Shown: positions 6,877-13,077, counted from the first letter of the stretch. The stretch: DNA of 13,077 bases from Betaproteobacteria bacterium (GCA_947448675.1 CANFOR010000061.1:1-13077); one strand, 5' to 3'. Notes: generated by a model not told the origin, from the sequence alone. A program made the numbers and translations.

Positions 6877-8448
6877 ATGACCTTTGAAGCATTGAACCTT
6901 GCCCCCGCCATTTTGCGCGCGGTGCACGAAGAGGGCTACACCAGCCCCACCCCGATCCAGGCGCAAGCCATTCCAGCCGTCTTGGCCGGTGGCGACCTGT
7001 TGGCCGGTGCGCAAACCGGCACCGGCAAAACCGCCGCCTTTATGCTGCCCATCTTGCACCGCTTGGCCATGAGCGTGAGCGCCAAAAACAAGTTTGGCGG
7101 CACCGGCATCCGTGCCTTGGTGATGACGCCCACGCGCGAGTTGGCTGCGCAGATTGAAGAGTCCGTCAAGACCTATGGCAAGTACCTGCAACTGTCGAGC
7201 ACCGTGGTGTTTGGCGGCGTGGGCATGAACCCGCAGATCAGCGCGCTGCGCAAAGGCGTCGACATTGTGATCGCCACGCCCGGCCGCCTGCTCGACCTGC
7301 ATGGCCAGGGCAAGCTCGACCTCTCCACGGTGCAAACCTTGGTGCTCGACGAAGCCGACCGCATGCTCGACATGGGCTTTATCCACGACATTAAAAAGGT
7401 GCTGGCCTTTTTGCCCAAGCAAAAGCAAACCCTGCTGTTTTCGGCCACCTTCAGCGACGAAATCCGCGAGCTGACCAAGGGCCTGCTACACAACCCCACC
7501 TCGATCCAAGTCACGCCCAGCAACAGCACGGTGCAGCGCATCACGCAAACCGCGCACCTGGTGGGCCGGGGCAAAAAGAAAGCCTTGCTGACCCACATCA
7601 TCCAAGAGCACAACTGGAGCCAGGTGCTGGTGTTCACCCGCACCAAGTTTGGCGCCAACAATGTGGCCGAGCACTTGACCAAAAACGGCATCGAAGCCAT
7701 GGCCTTGCACGGCAATAAGAGCCAAGGTGCCCGCACCCAGGCTCTGGCGGGCTTTAAGAGCGGCGCAGTGCGCGCCCTAGTGGCCACCGACATTGCTGCG
7801 CGCGGCATTGACATCGAAGACCTGCCGCATGTGGTGAACTACGAGATCCCCAACGTCAGCGAAGACTATGTGCACCGCATTGGCCGCACCGGCCGCGCGG
7901 GCAAAGAAGGCCAAGCCGTGAGCTTGGTCTGCCTGGACGAAGAAGGCTTTATGCAAGACATTGAGCACTTCACCAAGCAGCGCATTCCCTTTGTGCCGGT
8001 AGATGGCTTTGCGCCCGAGCCGGGCGAGCGCGGTGAGCCCATTGCCATGGGCCGCCAAACCATTTGGGGCGGCGCAGGCAAAGCCCCCAGCCGCGACGTG
8101 ATGGCCGCTGCGGCCAAGAACGCCCGCACCGAGATGCTGCAACGCGTGCGCGAAAACAAAGCTGCCAGCGGCGGTGGCGGAGGACGTGGCGGCAATGCCG
8201 GTGGTGGGCGCGGTGGCAACGGCGGCGGAGGTGGGCGCAATGCACCTGCTCCTGGCGCGCGGCACAATAGCAGTGCCCAAACTGCGAAAGCCCCTTATGG
8301 ACAAAGCCCCCAACGCAACGACGCTGGCCGCAACGGCCCCGGTGGACGACCAGGCAGCCGCCCCGCAGGCAGCCCCGCGAGTCGCCCTGGTGGCGGGGGC
8401 TACGGGCCTCGTCGGGACGCAGCTCCTCGCTCTGCTACTGGCCGATAA
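6877..8448 (+). CDS. rhlE: DEAD-box ATP-dependent RNA helicase RhlE with Gly/Arg-rich tail
   Basis: ATP-dependent RNA unwinding enzyme, in the RhlE group that works in ribosome assembly and RNA decay. The 523 residues show the Q motif region (YTSPTPIQ, 21-28), motif I AQTGTGKT (45-52), PTREL (85-89), TPGR (134-137), DEAD (158-161), SAT (189-191), TDIAARGID (304-312) and HRIGRTGR (333-340), all intact. From about residue 430 the tail is low-complexity, with GGGGGRGG-type repeats followed by Pro/Arg/Ser-rich sequence; such basic disordered tails usually bind RNA. The start MTFEALNLAP fits the family; there is no ribosome binding site, and a TATACT lies seven bases upstream. The last 50 codons overlap, in another frame, the start of the YraR-like gene. 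Confidence 0.95.
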   Translation: MTFEALNLAPAILRAVHEEGYTSPTPIQAQAIPAVLAGGDLLAGAQTGTGKTAAFMLPILHRLAMSVSAKNKFGGTGIRALVMTPTRELAAQIEESVKTYGKYLQLSSTVVFGGVGMNPQISALRKGVDIVIATPGRLLDLHGQGKLDLSTVQTLVLDEADRMLDMGFIHDIKKVLAFLPKQKQTLLFSATFSDEIRELTKGLLHNPTSIQVTPSNSTVQRITQTAHLVGRGKKKALLTHIIQEHNWSQVLVFTRTKFGANNVAEHLTKNGIEAMALHGNKSQGARTQALAGFKSGAVRALVATDIAARGIDIEDLPHVVNYEIPNVSEDYVHRIGRTGRAGKEGQAVSLVCLDEEGFMQDIEHFTKQRIPFVPVDGFAPEPGERGEPIAMGRQTIWGGAGKAPSRDVMAAAAKNARTEMLQRVRENKAASGGGGGRGGNAGGGRGGNGGGGGRNAPAPGARHNSSAQTAKAPYGQSPQRNDAGRNGPGGRPGSRPAGSPASRPGGGGYGPRRDAAPRSATGR

Positions 8449-9043
8449 GCGCTACGCAGCCGTGCACTGCGTGGGGCGGCGCGCCCCGTCCGTACGACAC
8501 GCCAAGCTGCACGCGCATAGCGTCAACCTCTCTGCTTTTGACGCGCCCGAGCAGTTGGCCAAGCTTGGCCTGCCACCTTTGGACGACGTCTACATCGCCC
8601 TGGGCACCACCATCAAGGTGGCCGGCAGCCATGCCGCCTTTCGCGCTGTGGATTTTTATGCTGTTACAGCCACAGCCCGCGCCGGACGTGCGTGGGGCGC
8701 TAGCAATTTAGGAGTAGTCAGCGCCATGGGCGCCAACGCGGCCTCGCGCATTTTCTACAATCGTGTGAAAGGCGAGATGGAAGCCGAGCTGCTGCAACTG
8801 GGCTACGCCCACAGCGTCATTGCCCGCCCCTCTTTCATTGAAGGACACCGCGCTGCGCTGGGCCAAGCAGGCCGCTCTGGCGAAGGCCTGGCCTTGGTCG
8901 CCATGCGCTTTTTAAAGCCCCTGCTACCCGCCAACTACCGCAGCGTAGCCGCCACGCAAGTGGCGCGGGCTTTGCATGCGCAAGTGCCCAGTGGGAATGT
9001 GGGTGTGCAGTTGATGCTGAGTGGTGCGCTACATAAATACTAG
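8297..9043 (+). CDS. NAD(P)-binding Rossmann-fold protein, YraR/HTATIP2-like
   Basis: Short-chain atypical oxidoreductase-like protein of 248 residues; substrate unknown. The dinucleotide-binding strand and loop VALVAGATGLVG lie at 29-40. ALGTTIKVAGS and VSAMGANAASRIFYNRVKGE (starting near 155) follow, the latter matching E. coli YraR closely, and IARPSFIEGHR comes after it. The first 28 residues are Ala/Pro-rich and not conserved in the family. ATG 8297 is preferred because GAAAG stands six bases upstream; GTG 8342 is an alternative. Even the Rossmann motif (from about 8381) is encoded inside rhlE, so a frame overlap of at least 68 bases is unavoidable, and it is 152 bases with the chosen start. 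This is far too long for ordinary stop-start coupling. An assembly or mutational frameshift in the rhlE tail is the main alternative. Confidence 0.85.
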   Translation: MDKAPNATTLAATAPVDDQAAAPQAAPRVALVAGATGLVGTQLLALLLADKRYAAVHCVGRRAPSVRHAKLHAHSVNLSAFDAPEQLAKLGLPPLDDVYIALGTTIKVAGSHAAFRAVDFYAVTATARAGRAWGASNLGVVSAMGANAASRIFYNRVKGEMEAELLQLGYAHSVIARPSFIEGHRAALGQAGRSGEGLALVAMRFLKPLLPANYRSVAATQVARALHAQVPSGNVGVQLMLSGALHKY

Positions 9044-9068
9044 CTGCATACGCACGCCAATACTAGCT
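9036..9068. repeat. Direct 10-bp repeat at the 3' end of the YraR-like gene and in the following gap
   Basis: AATACTAGCT occurs at 9036-9045, covering the stop codon, and again at 9059-9068. The gap to the convergent cupin gene (9044-9129) is more AT-rich than the genes around it and contains AATTTATGCTCAAAACAGCT. No stem followed by a T run was found for either gene. The block may be a decayed dispersed repeat, but this cannot be shown from one copy. Confidence 0.45.
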
Positions 9069-9129
9069 TTGCGGGCTAATTTATGCTCAAAACAGCTTTC
9101 AAGCGCTCGCTCCCACTTGCTCTGACCTG

Positions 9130-9519
9130 CTAAATTTCAGCGCGCGCAAACAGCGTGACCAAGGGCGCGCCTCCGACTTGGCGGCTCCAGTGGCCATGCA
9201 CCGTGGCGTCAAAGCTCGCGCCCGCAGGCAAGGTGTCGGCAGAATAAAAGTGTTCGCCCGGCAAGAACACCCGCGAGCTGCCATCTTGCAAGCCGATCTC
9301 CATCGCGCCTTGCAAAATAAACACCCATTGCGGCGTGCCCGTGCAATGGAACTGGCTGCGAAAGCCCACCGGGCTGTGGCGCAACTGCAGGCCGCCGCTG
9401 GGCATCAGCGCAGAGAGCATGGCCTGCGGCGTGCCCTCGTGCAGGGCAATGCTTTCCTCTCGAAAACGCGCGCGGCCATCCTGGTCGGTGAACAAAATCA
9501 CTTGCTTAAAACTGCTCAT
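9130..9519 (-). CDS. Small cupin-domain protein
   Basis: The 129-residue protein has the look of a single cupin beta-barrel: FHCTGTPQWVFILQGAMEI (57-75) as motif 1 and LPGEHFYSADTLPAG (86-100) as motif 2. Of the usual metal ligands in motif 1 (HxH...E), only H58 is clear; glutamine (Q64) and other residues replace the rest, so metal binding is uncertain. No signal peptide or membrane segment is present. The start ATG overlaps the arsH stop codon (ATGA), so the two are translationally coupled and probably share a process. The function is unknown; ligand sensing, sugar isomerisation or an accessory role to the flavoprotein are all possible. It is the last gene of the minus-strand cluster and faces the YraR-like gene. 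Confidence 0.8.
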   Translation of the reverse strand: MSSFKQVILFTDQDGRARFREESIALHEGTPQAMLSALMPSGGLQLRHSPVGFRSQFHCTGTPQWVFILQGAMEIGLQDGSSRVFLPGEHFYSADTLPAGASFDATVHGHWSRQVGGAPLVTLFARAEI

Positions 9520-10229
9520 AAGGCTCTTCCTAAATGGACCCGTTGCATCAAGGCTTGCGCGCTTTCTTTGCGCTCGCTGTAGCGGTCCACCAGGTAGGGC
9601 GCAAGTTCGCGCGTCAGCAGGGTGAACTTGACCAGTTCTTCCATCACATCGACCACGCGGTCGTAGTAGGCGCTGGGCTTCATGCGCCCGGCCTCGTCAA
9701 ACTCCATAAAAGCCTTGGCCACCGAAGACTGGTTGGGGATGGTCAGCATGCGCATCCAGCGGCCCAAGACGCGCAATTGGTTGACCGCGTTGAAAGACTG
9801 CGAGCCACCGCTGACCTGCATCACGGCCAAGGTTTTGCCCTGGGTCGGGCGCACTGCGCCTTGGTTGAGGGGAATCCAGTCGACCTGCGCCTTCAGGATG
9901 CCCGTCATCGCGCCGTGGCGCTCGGGCGAAGTCCAGACCATGCCTTCGCTCCAAGTGGCCAGTGCCCGCAGCTCTTGCACTTTGGGGTGGGTCTCGGGTG
10001 CGTCGTCGGGCAGAGGCAGGCCGTGCGGGTCGAAGCTGCGCGTCTCGCAGCCCATGGCCTGCAGCAGGCGCGCCGCCTCCTCGCTCAGCAAACGGCTAAA
10101 GGAACGCTCACGCAAAGAACCATACAGCAGCAAGATGCGCGGCGCATGGCCAAAGGTCGATGGGGCACGCAGCTGGGTTGGCGTGGGCGCGGCAAAGTGA
10201 GACGGGTCGAGATTGGGGAGTTCATGCAT
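9516..10229 (-). CDS. arsH: ArsH, NADPH-dependent FMN reductase-family flavoprotein
   Basis: Flavodoxin-like NADPH:FMN oxidoreductase. In arsenic clusters ArsH oxidises organoarsenicals; it also reduces quinones, azo dyes and oxygen in vitro. The 237 residues include the FMN phosphate loop GSLRERSFS (37-45), FDPHGLPLPD (66-75), the strongly conserved WTSPERHGAMTGILKAQVDW (98-117), MQVSGGSQSFNAVNQLRVLG and TIPNQSSVAKAF, all characteristic of ArsH rather than general FMN reductases. An N-terminal extension of about 30 residues before the first beta strand is usual for the family. It starts 14 bases after the idnD stop, with no clear ribosome binding site, and its TGA overlaps the cupin ATG. No arsR, arsC, arsB, acr3 or arsM gene is visible, so its role here may be redox chemistry unrelated to arsenic. 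Confidence 0.93.
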   Translation of the reverse strand: MHELPNLDPSHFAAPTPTQLRAPSTFGHAPRILLLYGSLRERSFSRLLSEEAARLLQAMGCETRSFDPHGLPLPDDAPETHPKVQELRALATWSEGMVWTSPERHGAMTGILKAQVDWIPLNQGAVRPTQGKTLAVMQVSGGSQSFNAVNQLRVLGRWMRMLTIPNQSSVAKAFMEFDEAGRMKPSAYYDRVVDVMEELVKFTLLTRELAPYLVDRYSERKESAQALMQRVHLGRAL

Positions 10230-10243
10230 GGCTGGATGCTAGC

Positions 10244-11314
10244 TCAGGCCATGGCCTCGCCAAAGGCGATCAAGACCTTGAGCGACTGGCTTTTGTCACC
10301 CGCCAATTGAAAGGCTTCTACCGCGCTGTCAAAGGGCAGCACACGGCTGATAACGGGTTGGACCTTGATAAGCCCTTGGTTCAAAAAACGCACAGCAGTG
10401 GCAAACTCGGCGTGGAAGCGAAAGGTGCCGCGCAGATCGATCTCTTTGGCCACGATTTGGTTCATGGGCAAAGCCATGTCGCCGCCCAAGCCCACCGCCA
10501 CCAGCACGCCGCGCGGGGCAATGGCGTCGAGCGCGCTGTGCATGGCGCGCGGACTGCCCGAGCATTCAAACACCGCGTCGAACTGGCCCTTGTCGGTCTT
10601 GTAGGCGTCAAGGCCCTGGGGCTGGGTGGCGAGGTTGATGCATTCGTCTGCGCCCATGGCGCCGGCGCAGTCCAGCGGCATTTGCGCAATGTCGGCGGCC
10701 ACAATGCGGGCCGCCCCGGCCCGGCGCAAGCCACCAATGAGCAGCGAACCAATCGGCCCGCAGCCCGTCACCAGCACCTGTTTGCCCAACACGCTACCAG
10801 CCCGCGCAATGGCGTGCAGTCCCACCGAGAGCGGCTCGGCCAAGGCCGCTTCTGACAGGCTCAGGCCGTCGATCACCGCGTGGGCTTGGTGCTGCTCCAC
10901 CACCAGGCTGCTACGGAACGCGCCTTGAATATGCGGAAAGGGCATAGCGCTGCCATAAAAGCGCATGCGCAGGCAATGGTTGTGCTGACCCAGTTGACAG
11001 TAGCGGCATTGGCCACAGGGCCGCGATGGCGACACCGCCACGCGTGCACCAATGGCCACGGCTTTGACTGCGCTACCCACCTCTTCCACCACGCCAGAGA
11101 CTTCATGACCCAGGGCCATGGGCTGCTGAATGCGCACGGTGCCGAAACCGCCGTGTTGAAAGTAGTGCAAGTCAGAGCCACAAATGCCACCAAAGGCCAC
11201 GCGCACGCGCAGCTGGTGCTCGCCCAGAGGTTGGGGTTCAAGCTGCTCAAAACGCAGGTCAAGCGCGGCGTGGCACATCAGGGCGCGAATGCGGCGGGTG
11301 GGTGTTTCTTGCAT
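10244..11314 (-). CDS. idnD: L-idonate 5-dehydrogenase (zinc MDR family)
   Basis: Oxidises L-idonate to 5-keto-D-gluconate with NAD(P)+. The 356-residue medium-chain zinc dehydrogenase shows GGICGSDLHYF (42-52) with catalytic C45, GHE with H70 and E71, and the four structural-zinc cysteines C100, C103, C106 and C114 in the PSRPCGQCRYC region. It also has the nucleotide loop TGCGPIG and KEIDLRGTFRFHAEFATAV. The stretches RFYGSAMPFPH and LRGTFRFHAEF are close to E. coli IdnD and separate it from sorbitol, xylitol and threonine dehydrogenases. No strong ribosome binding site precedes ATG 11314; an in-frame ATG at 11278 is an alternative that removes 12 residues. It belongs with idnO and gntK, but is set apart from them by a 154-base AT-rich gap that may hold a weak terminator and a new promoter. 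Confidence 0.9.
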   Translation of the reverse strand: MQETPTRRIRALMCHAALDLRFEQLEPQPLGEHQLRVRVAFGGICGSDLHYFQHGGFGTVRIQQPMALGHEVSGVVEEVGSAVKAVAIGARVAVSPSRPCGQCRYCQLGQHNHCLRMRFYGSAMPFPHIQGAFRSSLVVEQHQAHAVIDGLSLSEAALAEPLSVGLHAIARAGSVLGKQVLVTGCGPIGSLLIGGLRRAGAARIVAADIAQMPLDCAGAMGADECINLATQPQGLDAYKTDKGQFDAVFECSGSPRAMHSALDAIAPRGVLVAVGLGGDMALPMNQIVAKEIDLRGTFRFHAEFATAVRFLNQGLIKVQPVISRVLPFDSAVEAFQLAGDKSQSLKVLIAFGEAMA

Positions 11315-11346
11315 GGTGGTGTGTTGTGAAAATTAAATCGGGTACC

Positions 11347-11364
11347 GGACGCAGAGGACGCAGA
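11347..11364. repeat. Tandem 9-bp repeat (GGACGCAGA x 2)
   Basis: Two perfect adjacent copies of GGACGCAGA, followed at 11371-11379 by a related GCGAAGGAC. On the minus strand this reads as TCTGCGTCC units. Such short TCTGCGTCC/TTCGCGTCC strings are something I recall from intergenic DNA of various environmental bacteria; their function is unknown. Confidence 0.6.
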
Positions 11365-11381
11365 AATTACGCGAAGGACCC

Positions 11382-11412
11382 AAAAAAACCGAAATTTAAT
11401 TAACTCATTTGG
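11382..11412 (-). terminator. Possible weak terminator after idnO
   Basis: On the minus strand CCAAAT pairs with ATTT-C-GG (one bulged C) around an 11-base loop, and a run of seven T follows at once (complement of 11382-11388). The stem is short and mostly A-U, so termination would be partial at best. It would uncouple idnD, arsH and the cupin from the upstream genes. Confidence 0.35.
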
Positions 11413-11468
11413 CTGTTCTGTTGCGTCCATTGTGAGCTTTGCCTCCTCCCTCCCGTCCGGCTGTTCGT

Positions 11469-12236
11469 TCATAAAGTAGCCGTGACGCCGCCATCCACAT
11501 ACAGGATGTGGCCGTTAACAAAACACGATGCTTCTGACGCTAAAAACACCGCTGCGCCAGCCAGGTCTTGCACATCACCCCAACGGCGGCTGGGGCTACG
11601 GGCCATCAGCCATGCGCTGAACTGCGGGTCGTCTACCAGCTTTTGGTTCAGTTCGGTTTTGAAGTAACCCGGGCCTATGCCATTGACGTTGAGTCCGAAA
11701 GGGCCCCAGTCAATGGCCATGCCCTTGGTGAGCATTTTCACTGCGCCTTTGCTGGCGGTGTAGGGTGCAATGCCGGGGCGGCCCAGCTCGCTTTGTACCG
11801 AGCAGATATTGATGATGCGGCCCTGGCCACGTGGAATCATTTTTTTGGCCACCGCTTGGCCAACGTAGTAGACGCTGTCGAGGTTGGTCTTCATGAGTGT
11901 GTGCCAATCGGCGTCGGCGTACTCGTGCAGCGGGCCGCGAATTTGCATGCCTGCGTTGTTGACCAAAATGTCGATCGCACCTAGTTCGCTCTCTATGGCC
12001 TCGACTGCCGCACGCACTGCCGTTGCGTCGGTTACGTCAAACACCTGGCCTTGGGCGTCTAAGCCTTCGCTGCGCAATTGGGCCACGGCGGCATTCAGCT
12101 TGTCAGCATGCCGCGCATTGAGCACCACGCGCGCACCGGCCTGGGCCAAGCCGCGCGCCAGGGCCAGCCCAATGCCCGCAGAAGAACCGGTGACCAGGGC
12201 GATGCGCCCGTCTAAACGAAACAGGGGCTGACTCAT
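11469..12236 (-). CDS. idnO: Gluconate 5-dehydrogenase (5-keto-D-gluconate reductase), SDR family
   Basis: Reduces 5-keto-D-gluconate to D-gluconate with NAD(P)H, the second step of L-idonate breakdown. The 255 residues form a classical short-chain dehydrogenase: TGSSAGIG (16-23), NNAG (93-96) and catalytic S146 and Y159xxxK163, inside CSVQSELGR and PYTASKGAVKMLTKGM. GPGYFKTELNQ and FVNGHILYVDGG follow. QSELG, YFKTE and the C-terminal FVNGH stretch match E. coli IdnO and separate it from general 3-oxoacyl reductases. The start ATG overlaps the gntK stop (ATGA), so the two are coupled. Its stop precedes a 154-base gap before idnD. Confidence 0.92.
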   Translation of the reverse strand: MSQPLFRLDGRIALVTGSSAGIGLALARGLAQAGARVVLNARHADKLNAAVAQLRSEGLDAQGQVFDVTDATAVRAAVEAIESELGAIDILVNNAGMQIRGPLHEYADADWHTLMKTNLDSVYYVGQAVAKKMIPRGQGRIINICSVQSELGRPGIAPYTASKGAVKMLTKGMAIDWGPFGLNVNGIGPGYFKTELNQKLVDDPQFSAWLMARSPSRRWGDVQDLAGAAVFLASEASCFVNGHILYVDGGVTATL

Positions 12237-12787
12237 AGGGCACTCTGCAGGTAAAGGGTTTTACAAAACCGCTCGGCAATGTCTTGCGCGGGCAGCGTAA
12301 CGCAATAGCTTTGGGCACGCTCGTCGGCCTGTGGCAGCTGTAAGTCGGCAAACTGGCTGCGCAAGAGTGAAGCGGGCATATAGTGGTGGTTTCGCGCAGC
12401 AAGGCGGCTACTGAGCAAGTCAAACTCACCTGCCAAGTGCAACAAGTGCAGATCGGGTACGGCGCTGCGCAACACGTCGCGGTAGGCACGCTTGAGGGCC
12501 GAGCAACTGAGCACCGCACCCCTGCCCTGCCCGCGCAAGCCGCACAAGCGCGCAGCCAGGGCCTGCAACCAACTTTGGCGGTCGGTGTCGGTCAGAGCGA
12601 TGCCAGCACGCATCTTGGCGATATTGGCTTCGGGGTGGAAGCTGTCGCCCTCGACAAACTCCAGCTGCAGGCGCTTGGCCAGCAACTGCGCCACGGTAGT
12701 TTTGCCGCAGCCACTCACGCCCATGACCACAATCACCGCAGCTGCAAGCGCAGGCACAGACTTCGGCTCAATTGATGCGCTTGCCAT
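12233..12787 (-). CDS. gntK: Gluconokinase
   Basis: Phosphorylates D-gluconate with ATP to 6-phospho-D-gluconate, which feeds the Entner-Doudoroff or pentose phosphate pathway. The 184 residues show the P-loop GVSGCGKTT (23-31), EGDSFHPEANIAKMRAG (the sugar-binding segment, near 43-59), DTDRQSWLQAL, SCSALKRAYRDVLR and LPQADERA, all as in GntK/IdnK. The start ATG 12787 is supported by a GAGG ribosome binding site at 12794-12797 with six-base spacing; it overlaps the end of the ABC-transporter ATPase by 20 bases. Longer upstream frames only read through that gene. Its stop overlaps the idnO start. It lies second in the visible order: transporter ATPase, gntK, idnO, then idnD. Confidence 0.94.
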   Translation of the reverse strand: MASASIEPKSVPALAAAVIVVMGVSGCGKTTVAQLLAKRLQLEFVEGDSFHPEANIAKMRAGIALTDTDRQSWLQALAARLCGLRGQGRGAVLSCSALKRAYRDVLRSAVPDLHLLHLAGEFDLLSSRLAARNHHYMPASLLRSQFADLQLPQADERAQSYCVTLPAQDIAERFCKTLYLQSAL

Positions 12788-13077
12788 GCGCGGCCTCAAA
12801 CACATGGGCCTTGGGAATGTCAAAACCCAGGTTAACGGTGTCATCGGGTTTGGCACTGGTACGGCCATGCATCACCAGTACCAGTTTGGCTTGGCCGACT
12901 TGCAACAGCAATTCGGTCTCGGCCCCGGTAGGCTCGACCACAATCACCCGGGCTTCAATGCCTTGGCCGTCGGTGCGTAAATGCATGTCGGTGGGGCGCA
13001 TGCCGTAGTGCACGGTGCTACCGTCTATGGCATCGGGAGCATGCACCAGCGGCCAGCGCGCGCCTTCGGCTTCGACC
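12768..13077 (-). CDS. Carbohydrate ABC transporter ATP-binding protein, C-terminal part (UgpC/MalK-like)
   Basis: Only the last 102 residues are in the window; the ATPase core lies beyond the right edge. The visible part is a TOBE-type regulatory domain, with YGMRPTDMHL followed by ARVIVVEPTGAETELLLQVG and ending in HVFEAAHGKRIN. The GxRP and VEPTGAETE stretches are typical of the ATPase subunit of binding-protein-dependent sugar, polyol and glycerol-phosphate importers (UgpC, SmoK, MsmK). It would act on the inner face of the membrane and drive two permeases not seen here. The overlap with gntK suggests that the imported compound is a sugar acid or related sugar handled by gntK, idnO and idnD. 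The substrate cannot be fixed from this fragment. Confidence 0.85.
   Translation of the reverse strand, partial: VEAEGARWPLVHAPDAIDGSTVHYGMRPTDMHLRTDGQGIEARVIVVEPTGAETELLLQVGQAKLVLVMHGRTSAKPDDTVNLGFDIPKAHVFEAAHGKRIN

Larger units (their letters stand above)
11315..11468. other. AT-rich gap between idnO and idnD
   Basis: The 154 bases differ sharply in composition from their GC-rich neighbours: AAATTTAATTAAC around 11392-11404, a 7-A run at 11382-11388 and AAATTAAAT near 11329-11337. A TTAATTAA palindrome lies at 11396-11403. The segment also carries a tandem repeat and a possible weak terminator, both annotated separately. A minus-strand frame from ATG 11472 (overlapping the idnO stop as ATGA) runs 64 codons into idnD, but it resembles no family I know and I do not call it a gene. 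Confidence 0.6.

Noticed and set aside
8169..8245. Gly-codon repeats in rhlE considered as a satellite or CRISPR-like array
   Set aside because: The units are degenerate GGN codons that encode the RGG-type tail, with no regular spacers.
8660..8720. Patch of AT-richer codons (TTA GGA GTA) in the YraR-like gene, considered as an inserted repeat
   Set aside because: It encodes residues that align with the conserved VVSAMGAN region of YraR, so it is native coding sequence.
11278..11472. 64-codon minus-strand frame after idnO, starting with an ATGA overlap
   Set aside because: No family resemblance, AT-rich repeat content, and its last third runs out of frame into idnD. Kept only as part of the gap finding.
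12788..12868. Longer gluconokinase starting at 12868
   Set aside because: The additional residues are read out of frame through the ABC ATPase gene; a GAGG site six bases before ATG 12787 marks the better start.

Overview
The window looks like a chromosomal segment of a high-GC betaproteobacterium of the order Burkholderiales, probably Comamonadaceae. This rests on the 67-residue omega subunit ending MLKKVPG, the GreB sequence with an acidic N-terminus, and the yicC-gmk-rpoZ-spoT gene order. Genus-level placement is not possible from the sequence alone.

Layout. (1) 1-1801, minus strand: a Ser/Thr protein kinase followed by a PP2C-type phosphatase, joined by an ATGA overlap; the phosphatase runs off the left edge. 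(2) 1858-6074, plus strand, divergent from the kinase: yicC, gmk and rpoZ, a strong rho-independent terminator, then spoT with its own candidate promoter. This block covers an RNase-like protein, GMP to GDP conversion, the RNA polymerase omega subunit and (p)ppGpp metabolism, so it is linked functionally through guanine nucleotides and transcription control. (3) 6055-6606, minus: greB, whose 3' end overlaps that of spoT tail to tail. (4) 6877-9043, plus: the DEAD-box helicase rhlE with a Gly/Arg-rich tail, then a YraR-like NAD(P)-binding protein whose start lies about 150 bases inside rhlE in another frame. (5) 9130-13077, minus, read right to left: the C-terminal end of a sugar ABC transporter ATPase, gntK, idnO, a 154-base AT-rich gap, idnD, arsH and a small cupin gene.

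The right-hand block encodes a complete catabolic route: L-idonate to 5-keto-D-gluconate (IdnD), to D-gluconate (IdnO), to 6-phosphogluconate (GntK). An ABC transporter, mostly outside the window, probably supplies the substrate. ArsH and the cupin are translationally coupled to each other and sit just after idnD, without any visible arsenic-resistance genes.

No rRNA, tRNA, CRISPR array, insertion sequence or prophage was recognised. The most unusual signals are the long rhlE/yraR-like overlap, a set of start codons (gmk, spoT, rhlE) placed just downstream of -10-like hexamers and lacking well-placed ribosome binding sites (candidate leaderless mRNAs), and the low-GC gap inside the idonate cluster with a tandem repeat and a possible terminator. 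No clearly new multi-gene system is evident; most of the window is ordinary core genome.
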